Shown here: positions 1 through 4,275 of the stretch, one piece after another
How the letters are laid out: each line of letters starts with the position of its first letter
Position numbering within the stretch: position 1 is the first letter of the stretch
From: CAYJFK01 sp964369475
GTDB taxonomy: Bacteria > Bacillota > Clostridia > Oscillospirales > Feifaniaceae
Assembly (NCBI GenBank): GCA_964369475.1
Contig: CAYJFK010000092.1
Location: 1-6,563, forward strand
Reading direction: 5' to 3'
Length of the DNA: 6,563 nt
Notes under the pieces: generated by a model
The model's database searches: none
What the model was told of the DNA's origin: nothing
The model's input: only the letters and a program-made list of their open reading frames with translations
Translations under genes and position numbers: made by a program

Positions 1-61
<61 letters not shown>

Positions 62-80
62 GTGAAAAAGCTTACAATAT

Positions 81-119
81 AAAAAAAGCTCCTTACAGAA
101 AATTCTGCAAGGAGCTTTT
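81..119 (-). terminator. Intrinsic terminator of rpsO
   Basis: On the minus strand, 12 bases after the rpsO stop codon, a 17-bp stem (84-100 with 103-119) forms around a two-base centre, with one G-U-type mismatch. The core arm is AAAGCTCCTTGCAG. The stem runs into a T tract (minus-strand T at 81-87). This is a classic Rho-independent terminator that ends the rpsO transcript. Confidence 0.92.
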
Positions 120-130
120 AAAAAGCAGTA

Positions 131-391
131 TTACTTTCTTAGGCCAAGCTTCTCGATGATTGCACGGTAACGAGAAATGTCGGTCTTTGTTAGGTAGTTG
201 AGAAGTCTTCTTCTCTGACCAACCATCTTAAATAGGCCACGACGAGAATGGTGATCCTTCTTGTTGATCTTTAGATGCTCGTTTAGGTGGTTAATCCTAT
301 CTGTTAGCATTGCAATTTGCACTTCGGGCGAGCCTGTGTCGGTCTCGTGAAGGCGGTGTTCGGCTATTACTTGGCTTTTTTCTTTTAACAT
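131..391 (-). CDS. rpsO: 30S ribosomal protein S15
   Basis: S15 is a primary 16S rRNA-binding protein of the small subunit. It binds the three-way junction of the central domain, nucleates platform assembly (S6/S18 follow), and forms a bridge to the 23S rRNA. The 86 residues cover the whole four-helix family, which is usually about 88-89 residues. Diagnostic motifs are HETDTGSPEVQ at 15-25, DHHSRRGL at 46-53 (16S contact residues) and RRRLLNYL at 60-67. The start is supported by AGAGGTG (399-405), 7 bases upstream of ATG. The gene has its own promoter (483-511) and terminator (81-119), so it can be expressed independently of the infB-ribF genes. The family commonly represses its own translation through the mRNA leader, and the leader here has suitable structure. 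Identity is certain. Confidence 0.98.
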   Translation of the reverse strand: MLKEKSQVIAEHRLHETDTGSPEVQIAMLTDRINHLNEHLKINKKDHHSRRGLFKMVGQRRRLLNYLTKTDISRYRAIIEKLGLRK

Positions 392-396
392 GTTCT

Positions 397-457
397 TTCA
401 CCTCTAAAAATATTACAGACACCGCAAGGAAACGCTCTAAAACTCGGTGAAGTTTTA
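397..457 (-). promoter_or_regulatory. rpsO leader with competing pseudoknot and anti-SD pairings
   Basis: In the minus-strand leader a 7-bp stem UAAAACU/AGUUUUA (457-451 with 444-438) displays the hexaloop UCACCG (450-445). The loop's CACCG is complementary to downstream CGGUG (424-420), which would make an H-type pseudoknot. The overlapping UUCACC (451-446) is complementary to GGUGAA (402-397), which is part of the ribosome binding site. The two pairings are mutually exclusive. S15 controls rpsO translation through leader RNA structure in several bacteria, so this is a plausible operator. No S15 binding is shown here. Confidence 0.45.
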
Positions 458-482
458 TACCTCTCCTCGGGTCAGCTTTGGT

Positions 483-511
483 ATTATATCATATATCAAT
501 ATGCATGTCAA
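483..511 (-). promoter_or_regulatory. Sigma-A promoter of rpsO
   Basis: On the minus strand, TTGACA (506-511) and TATAAT (483-488) are separated by exactly 17 bp, and TGA directly precedes the -10 box (extended -10). Both hexamers match consensus perfectly. Predicted transcription start is near 476, which gives a leader of about 85 nt before the rpsO ATG. Confidence 0.9.
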
Positions 512-564
512 TGGATTTTGGGTTTTTTGTGTAATACGGTTTAGATAATTGCAACACTATTAAA

Positions 565-594
565 TTGACAAATATTTACATTATATGATGTAAT
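565..594 (+). promoter_or_regulatory. Promoter of the small hydrophobic peptide gene
   Basis: On the plus strand, TTGACA (565-570) is followed after 18 bp by TGTAAT (589-594), with an extended TGA immediately before it (586-588). There is one mismatch in the -10 box. The predicted start lies at about 602, at the first base of the inverted repeat. It diverges from the rpsO promoter 54 bp away. It is slightly further from consensus than the convergent antisense promoter at 816-843. Confidence 0.82.
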
Positions 595-601
595 TCTTCG
601 T

Positions 602-632
602 AAGGCACTACCATACGGTATAGCGGTTAGTC
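602..632 (+). repeat. Left arm of an inverted repeat at the predicted 5' end of the plus-strand RNA
   Basis: AAGGCACTACC (602-612) and CGGTTAGTC (624-632) recur inverted at 798-808 and 783-791 without mismatch. Spacers between the two blocks are 11 and 6 bp. The arm starts exactly 7 bp after the -10 box on each side. Within the arm ACTACC is complementary to GGTTAGT apart from one bulged T, so each RNA can form a 5' hairpin, or the two RNAs can pair with each other. Confidence 0.85.
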
Positions 633-653
633 ACTCTCTTTATAAGGGGGTGA
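631..653 (+). promoter_or_regulatory. Hairpin hiding the toxin ribosome binding site
   Basis: TCACTCTCTT (631-640) pairs along its full length with AAGGGGGTGA (644-653) around a TAT loop, giving 10 continuous pairs, two of them G-U. The second arm is the whole Shine-Dalgarno sequence of the peptide whose ATG is at 659. The hairpin should strongly reduce ribosome entry unless it is opened. SD sequestration in the mRNA 5' region is a known property of type I toxin mRNAs such as fst. Confidence 0.8.
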
Positions 654-658
654 TACTT

Positions 659-736
659 ATGGGATTAGAATATGTTTACATACTCTTAATCATAGTTGCT
701 CTTACAAAAGCAATTGAAACCATAAAACAAAAATAA
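659..736 (+). CDS. 25-residue hydrophobic peptide, candidate type I toxin
   Basis: The peptide begins MGLEYVYILLIIVAL and ends in a charged tail, ETIKQK. Residues 5-15 form one uninterrupted hydrophobic stretch suited to a short membrane helix, followed by a lysine/glutamate-containing C-terminus. Size and layout resemble Fst-like and holin-like type I toxins, which insert in the membrane. I do not recognise a specific family. The start is fixed by an excellent ribosome binding site, AAGGGGGTGA (644-653); a GTG at 650-652 is in frame but lies inside that site. The gene has its own promoter (565-594), its stop codon lies within the terminator stem (731-767), and a convergent promoter faces it. 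No plus-strand gene follows, which argues against a leader peptide. Toxicity is inferred and not shown. The region is AT-richer than the genes around it. Confidence 0.78.
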   Translation: MGLEYVYILLIIVALTKAIETIKQK

Positions 737-767
737 CCGCCCCAGGTCAAAGGATGCGGTTATTTTT
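731..767. terminator. Shared bidirectional intrinsic terminator
   Basis: A perfect 10-bp stem, AAATAACCGC (731-740) with GCGGTTATTT (756-765), encloses a 15-base loop (741-755). On the plus strand it continues in T (763-767). On the minus strand it continues in T-rich sequence (TTGTTTTA). Both convergent RNAs can therefore end here and would share complementary stem-loops. The peptide stop codon (734-736) sits in the left arm. The minus-strand loop contains UUGA, which fits the YUNR U-turn pattern seen in antisense kissing loops, but a four-base motif can occur by chance. Confidence 0.85.
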
Positions 768-782
768 ATAACAATTCCCAAG

Positions 783-808
783 GACTAACCGTTATCGGGT
801 AGTGCCTT
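783..808 (-). repeat. Right arm of the inverted repeat at the predicted 5' end of the antisense RNA
   Basis: Read on the minus strand this arm is AAGGCACTACC (808-798), a 6-base spacer, then CGGTTAGTC (791-783). Both blocks match the left arm at 602-632 exactly. The arm begins 7 bp after the antisense -10 box, as on the other side. Confidence 0.85.
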
Positions 809-815
809 TGTGTTT

Positions 816-843
816 ATTATAGCAGTTAGTTGTACTTTGTCAA
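816..843 (-). promoter_or_regulatory. Promoter of the candidate antitoxin RNA
   Basis: On the minus strand, TTGACA (838-843) and TATAAT (816-821) are separated by 16 bp, with an extended TGC before the -10 box. Both hexamers are perfect, so this promoter looks stronger than the toxin promoter. That is the usual relation where antitoxin RNA must be in excess. It points towards the peptide gene and rpsO and lies 75 bp beyond the ribF stop codon. No convincing terminator is visible between ribF and this promoter (844-917). Confidence 0.85.
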
Positions 844-917
844 GTAAAATTATGTTAACTATATAGTCCTAACGATATACTCCATAATCTGAGCCATGCA
901 TGACTTTGCATAATATA

Positions 918-1847
918 TTATAAAACAAGCTCCTTCTTGGCTATCGCCCTGCACCTTGCAACGTCCTTTTCGAGCTGCTCTTTTAAATCCTCCACGCTGT
1001 CGAACTTGCGCTCGTCTCGAAGCTTTCGAATAAAGCTAATCTCTATCTCCTTGCCGTACAGATCGCCAGAAAAGTCTATAACATGAGTCTCGGCATTGGG
1101 GTCATGCCCCGAGACGGTCGGGCGCACGCCTACATTTGTCGCACCTGCGTATCTTTTGCCATCTATGCATACCTCGGTGTAGTAGACCCCGTAAGAGGGG
1201 CAAATCTTGCCTATAAAGAGCTGATTCATGGTCGGCACTCCGAGTCTACGGCCGAGCTTGCGCCCCTCTACAACTGTCGCACATAGCGTGAATGGATGCC
1301 CCATAAGCTCTGCCGCAAGCCCGACATTGCCGTTTGTTATGCACTCTCTAATCCAAGAGGAGCTAATAACCCTGCCATCTTGAAGCACAGGCGGCATTAC
1401 AGAGACCTTTGCACCGTGGTCGGCACATAGCATGAGAAGGAGCGGCGCATCGCCCTGCCCCTTTGCACCAAAGTGGTAGTGAAAGCCGCATACAACACCT
1501 ATCGTGCCGAGCTTTTCAAATATCAAATCTTCAACAAAGGCAACGGGGGATAGCCCCGATGTCTCGGGCAAAAATGGATCCATTACAACGAGCTCTATGC
1601 CGCACCTCTTAAATAGCTCTACCCTCTCGACATTTGTCGTGACCGAGGGCGAGACAAGTTTGCCTGCGAGCACATTTTTGGGGTGGGTCGAAAATGTGTA
1701 GACAGTCGGCACTGCCGCCAGCTCCTTTGCCATGCGCACTGTTTCCTCTAAGAGCGACATATGCCCACGGTGCACCCCGTCGAAGTTGCCGAGAGCCACA
1801 ACGAGCGGCTCTTTTTTTATATAATCTTTGATGTTTACTACTCTCAT
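918..1847 (-). CDS. ribF: Bifunctional riboflavin kinase / FMN adenylyltransferase (FAD synthetase)
   Basis: RibF phosphorylates riboflavin to FMN and adenylates FMN to FAD in the cytoplasm. The 309 residues match the usual ~310. The N-terminal nucleotidyltransferase domain has GNFDGVHRGH at 20-29 (HxGH nucleotide-binding motif), FGAKGQGD at 126-133 and ISSSWIR at 161-167. The C-terminal kinase domain has GRRLGVPTMN at 199-208 (the PTxN motif, with Met where Ala is common), GATNVGVRPT at 235-244, and ETHVIDF at 253-259 carrying the expected catalytic glutamate. AGGAG (1854-1858) lies 6 bases before ATG. The gene starts 22 bp after truB and is probably co-transcribed with it. No FMN riboswitch is seen upstream, in keeping with expression as part of a translation-gene cluster. 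In Bacillus the same protein is called RibC. Confidence 0.97.
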   Translation of the reverse strand: MRVVNIKDYIKKEPLVVALGNFDGVHRGHMSLLEETVRMAKELAAVPTVYTFSTHPKNVLAGKLVSPSVTTNVERVELFKRCGIELVVMDPFLPETSGLSPVAFVEDLIFEKLGTIGVVCGFHYHFGAKGQGDAPLLLMLCADHGAKVSVMPPVLQDGRVISSSWIRECITNGNVGLAAELMGHPFTLCATVVEGRKLGRRLGVPTMNQLFIGKICPSYGVYYTEVCIDGKRYAGATNVGVRPTVSGHDPNAETHVIDFSGDLYGKEIEISFIRKLRDERKFDSVEDLKEQLEKDVARCRAIAKKELVL

Positions 1848-1869
1848 TAAATTCTCCTAACGGGGGATT

Positions 1870-2742
1870 TTAAATTCGCCACATAAAGCCGTATGTACTG
1901 CCCCTTGCCTCTAAAACGCCTATAAACCCGTCCTTGCCATACAGCCTGTGACGAGGCCCGCTCGCCTTGATCTTGCGACCCTCGACCCACTGGCCGTTTA
2001 GCATAAGGTTTATATAAAATTCATCGGGCGTTATAATTTCAAGATCCTCGAAAAGACTTTCCGAGGGGATAATGCGCCCTGCGACATTCTCCGAGCTAAG
2101 CTCTTCGAGCGCTATCGCATCGGCCAAGTTGTACCCTGCCGACATCGTTCTGCGAAGTGCGCTCATAACAGCGCCACAGCCAAGGTCTCTGCCGATATCG
2201 TCTATAAGAGTGCGGATATATGTGCCCTTGGAGCAGACTACCTCGATAGTTGCGCCGCCCTCATTAAACTCGATAATATCAAGGCTGTGAATACTGACAG
2301 CACGCCCCTCACGCTCGACCTCGATGCCACGGCGAGCAAGGTCGTACATACGCTGACCGCCAATACTGACGGCAGAGTACATGGGGGGGATTTGCGTTAT
2401 ATCGCCCTTATATTTCATGCAGGCCGCCTCGAAAGCCTCTCGGCTTATATTTGGGGTAGTGCGTGATAGCTCCTTGCCGGTCGTGTCGAGCGTGTCTGTC
2501 GTTATGCCAAAGAGCATCTCTGCTCTGTAACCCTTGTCGCCCTCGAGTAGCATGGTCGAAAGCCTTGTGGCACTGCCTATAAGTAGCGGCAAAAGCCCTG
2601 TCGCCATAGGGTCGAGCGTTCCTGTGTGACCGACCTTTGCTCCGCACAGATGCTTTACCTTGGAGACCGCCCTTTGCGAGGTTATGCCCTCCGGTTTATC
2701 GAGAAGTAGCACACCCGAGGGCGCTTTGTTGTCGAGCGGCAT
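1870..2742 (-). CDS. truB: tRNA pseudouridine(55) synthase TruB
   Basis: TruB isomerises U55 in the T-loop of tRNAs to pseudouridine and also acts as a tRNA folding chaperone. The 290 residues fit the family. The N-terminal catalytic domain has KPEGITS at 16-22, GHTGTLDP at 38-45 with catalytic Asp44, Tyr72 within GYRAE, FGITTDTLDTTG at 78-89, QIPPMYSAV at 117-125, SKGTYIRTL at 171-179 and LRRTMSAGY at 196-204. The remaining C-terminal ~60 residues correspond to the small PUA-like RNA-binding region. The ribosome binding site GGAGG (2749-2753) lies inside the last codons of nrnA, 6 bases before ATG. Only one base separates the nrnA stop from this start, so translational coupling is likely. 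All key residues are present. Confidence 0.97.
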   Translation of the reverse strand: MPLDNKAPSGVLLLDKPEGITSQRAVSKVKHLCGAKVGHTGTLDPMATGLLPLLIGSATRLSTMLLEGDKGYRAEMLFGITTDTLDTTGKELSRTTPNISREAFEAACMKYKGDITQIPPMYSAVSIGGQRMYDLARRGIEVEREGRAVSIHSLDIIEFNEGGATIEVVCSKGTYIRTLIDDIGRDLGCGAVMSALRRTMSAGYNLADAIALEELSSENVAGRIIPSESLFEDLEIITPDEFYINLMLNGQWVEGRKIKASGPRHRLYGKDGFIGVLEARGSTYGFMWRI

Positions 2743-2743
2743 C

Positions 2744-3778
2744 TTAACCCTCCTCGATCATGTCAAATTCACGTATGGCGGCATTAACAAGCGCCATGAC
2801 GGCCTCCTGCTCGCTGCCCCTTACAGAGCAACCTGCCGCCCTGCGGTGACCGCCGCCGCCGAAGTTTTCGGCAAGTTGCGATACATTTATCTTTGCGTTG
2901 GAGCGCAGCGAGACCTTGTAAAAGCCCTGCCCGTCCTCCTTTAGAAGTATGCCGACCTCGACCCCCTCTATGCATCGCATAAGCGTGCCAAGATCGTCCA
3001 TATCGTCCTCCGTTGCGCCTATCTCGGCTTTGTCGCTCTCTCTAACTATGCCGACAGCTATTGTGCCATCTCTAAACATCTTGCTCGTGTCGACTACCCT
3101 TGCCTCTATTGCAAGCCTCGAGCGGCTCTTGAGCATAAAGAGTAGATAGTTTAGCTCGTGAAGCGATACCCCCATCTCGGCAATGTCCGCCGCCATGCGA
3201 AGTACCGAGGGGTATGTGTTTGAGTATTTAAAACAGCCTGTGTCGGTAGAAATTGCAACATATATGCATGTCGCCATATGCTTGTCTATCTCGACGCCAA
3301 GCTCCTTTATAATATGCCAAATTATCTCGCCTGCCGCCGCCGCTGTCGGGTAGACGACATTTACCTTGCCGTAGTTTGTACAGCTCGGGTGATGGTCTAT
3401 AACAAGGTCTACCTTGCCCTCGAGGTGGGAAAGACGATTACCGAGCAGTGAGGGGGAGGCCGTGTCGACCGTAACTATCGTCTTTGGCTCAAAGTCAAAG
3501 ACAGGCTCGCTCTCGCCGCCTGTAATCATGCTGTAACGGTCTGTTATGGGATCGGAGCAAGCTATCTGCGCCCTCTTGCCCATCGCCCTAAGTGCCGCTC
3601 TAAGCGCAAAGGCAGAGCCTACCGTGTCGCCGTCGGGCTTTCTGTGGCAGACAATCATATAGTCGTCGTGCGCCTTTAGAAAGTTCGCAGCCTCTATAAC
3701 GGGGGCTTTGTTGTGAGGGCCGTATATGCCGATAGTTACTATCTCGTCGCCCTCTTTTGCCTTGTTGTAGTTTTCCAT
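2744..3778 (-). CDS. nrnA: DHH/DHHA1 phosphoesterase, NrnA-type oligoribonuclease and pAp phosphatase
   Basis: NrnA-type enzymes degrade 2-5 nt RNA fragments to mononucleotides and dephosphorylate 3'-phosphoadenosine 5'-phosphate, using two metal ions; some relatives also cleave linear cyclic-dinucleotide products. The DHH domain shows HRKPDGDTVGS at 45-55, VTVDTA at 102-107, VIDHH at 126-130 and STDTGCFKYSNT at 177-188, which together supply the metal ligands. The DHHA1 domain contains GGGGHRRAAG at 307-316. At 344 residues it is somewhat long: about 44 residues precede the first motif instead of the usual ~20. The start is supported by GGAGG (3786-3790), 7 bases before ATG. The ATG overlaps the rbfA stop as TAATG. 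Family membership is certain; exact substrate preference is inferred from homology. Confidence 0.92.
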   Translation of the reverse strand: MENYNKAKEGDEIVTIGIYGPHNKAPVIEAANFLKAHDDYMIVCHRKPDGDTVGSAFALRAALRAMGKRAQIACSDPITDRYSMITGGESEPVFDFEPKTIVTVDTASPSLLGNRLSHLEGKVDLVIDHHPSCTNYGKVNVVYPTAAAAGEIIWHIIKELGVEIDKHMATCIYVAISTDTGCFKYSNTYPSVLRMAADIAEMGVSLHELNYLLFMLKSRSRLAIEARVVDTSKMFRDGTIAVGIVRESDKAEIGATEDDMDDLGTLMRCIEGVEVGILLKEDGQGFYKVSLRSNAKINVSQLAENFGGGGHRRAAGCSVRGSEQEAVMALVNAAIREFDMIEEG

Positions 3779-4134
3779 TAATTTTCCTCCTCGGGGATAT
3801 TAAGGCCTTTTATAATGCTCGATATATGAGCACCCTTTGCAACCGAATCGTCGAGCACAAAGGAAAATTCGGGCGTCGCCCTAAGCGCTACCCTAGAGCC
3901 GATTTCACGGCGGATAAAGCCTGCCGCACTCTTTAGCCCCTTTATGCAGTCCTTTTGCTTTTCCTCTGTATCCATTACGCTAATATATGCCTTGGCAAAC
4001 TTTAAATCGGGGGTAACCTCGACCTTAACAACGCTCGTCATGAGCGGTATGCGTGGGTCTTTTAGATCCCTTATTATGTTTGCAAGTTCCTTCATTACTT
4101 CTTCGTTAATTCTATCTCGTCTGTGAGCCGGCAT
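3778..4134 (-). CDS. rbfA: 30S ribosome-binding factor RbfA
   Basis: RbfA binds immature 30S subunits near helix 44 and the 5' helix of 16S rRNA. It promotes late maturation and is important for growth in the cold. The protein is a single type II KH-like domain. I choose a 118-residue form starting at ATG 4132-4134, which begins MPAHRRDRINEEVMKE like known RbfA proteins. AAGGAGG (4141-4147) lies 6 bases upstream. An in-frame ATG at 4183-4185 would add 17 residues but has no ribosome binding site and lies upstream of the obvious one. Recognisable family segments are DLKDPRI at 23-29, KSAAGFIRREIG at 68-79 and TPEFSFVLDDS at 87-97. Its stop shares one base with the nrnA start. The neighbour infB acts on the same 30S subunit. 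Confidence 0.95.
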   Translation of the reverse strand: MPAHRRDRINEEVMKELANIIRDLKDPRIPLMTSVVKVEVTPDLKFAKAYISVMDTEEKQKDCIKGLKSAAGFIRREIGSRVALRATPEFSFVLDDSVAKGAHISSIIKGLNIPEEEN

Positions 4135-4140
4135 TTTATT

Positions 4141-4147
4141 CCTCCTT
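4141..4147 (-). promoter_or_regulatory. Ribosome binding site fixing the rbfA start
   Basis: AAGGAGG on the minus strand is a near-perfect complement of the 16S 3' end and sits 6 bases before ATG 4132-4134. It decides against the longer reading frame starting at 4185, because this site would then lie inside the coding sequence. Confidence 0.9.
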
Positions 4148-4237
4148 AGTTGGGCTTTGTTGCTATATAAGCTTACATCTATCACACTTTGATGATAGTT
4201 CTCGCCCCATATAACATTTACCCCATTATATAAATTC

Positions 4238-4267
4238 GTGGGGGCGGCGCTTTTGCACCGCCCCCAC
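4238..4267 (-). terminator. GC-rich hairpin between infB and rbfA (partial terminator or processing element)
   Basis: A perfect 10-bp stem, GTGGGGGCGG (4238-4247) with its complement at 4258-4267, is extended by two more pairs beyond a C-A mismatch to a four-base loop. It starts 9 bases after the infB stop. On the minus strand it is followed by GAATTTATATAATG, not a clean T run. It may therefore be an incomplete terminator lowering read-through into rbfA, or a stem protecting or processing the infB mRNA 3' end. Confidence 0.5.
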
Positions 4268-4275
4268 CTCTTAAA

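Larger units (their letters stand above)
724..808 (-). ncRNA. Candidate antitoxin RNA, about 85 nt, convergent with the peptide gene
   Basis: The promoter at 816-843 would start a minus-strand RNA at about 808, which should stop after the shared hairpin at a T-rich stretch (about 724-730). No start codon with a ribosome binding site is present. Predicted structure: a 5' hairpin in which AAGG and ACUACC pair with CCUU and GGUUAGU (bulged C and U), a short linker, and the terminator hairpin. It is fully complementary to the last ~45 nt of the peptide mRNA. Its 5' hairpin arms can also pair with those in the mRNA leader. Length and convergent layout resemble RNA II of the pAD1 par locus and RatA of txpA/ratA. 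Both ends are predictions. Confidence 0.65.

Noticed and set aside
659..736. The 25-codon frame as a leader peptide or attenuator
   Set aside because: No plus-strand gene follows; the next gene, ribF, is convergent. The peptide is hydrophobic and not a run of one regulatory amino acid.
602..808. Miniature transposable element (MITE) bounded by the inverted repeats
   Set aside because: I see no target-site duplication outside the arms, and both promoters lie outside them at a precise 7-bp spacing. The repeats are better explained as matching RNA 5' ends, though duplication by an old mobile event cannot be excluded.
854..873. Imperfect AT-rich palindrome (GTTA, ACTATATAGT, TAAC) upstream of the antisense promoter
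   Set aside because: It could be an operator, but it is short, AT-rich and interrupted by CC, and it lacks a second copy. That is not enough to call a site.
910..922. Palindromic ATAATATATTAT over the ribF stop codon as a terminator
   Set aside because: It consists only of A-T pairs without a loop or a following T tract, so it is too weak to act as an intrinsic terminator.
4132..4185. Longer rbfA start adding 17 residues
   Set aside because: No ribosome binding site lies before ATG 4183-4185, the extra residues do not look like RbfA, and AAGGAGG at 4141-4147 points to ATG 4132-4134.
4225..4230. Possible -10 box TATAAT for a separate rbfA promoter (minus strand)
   Set aside because: The -35 position falls in the GC hairpin with no resemblance to TTGACA, and there is no extended TG. 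An AT-rich gap can give this match by chance.
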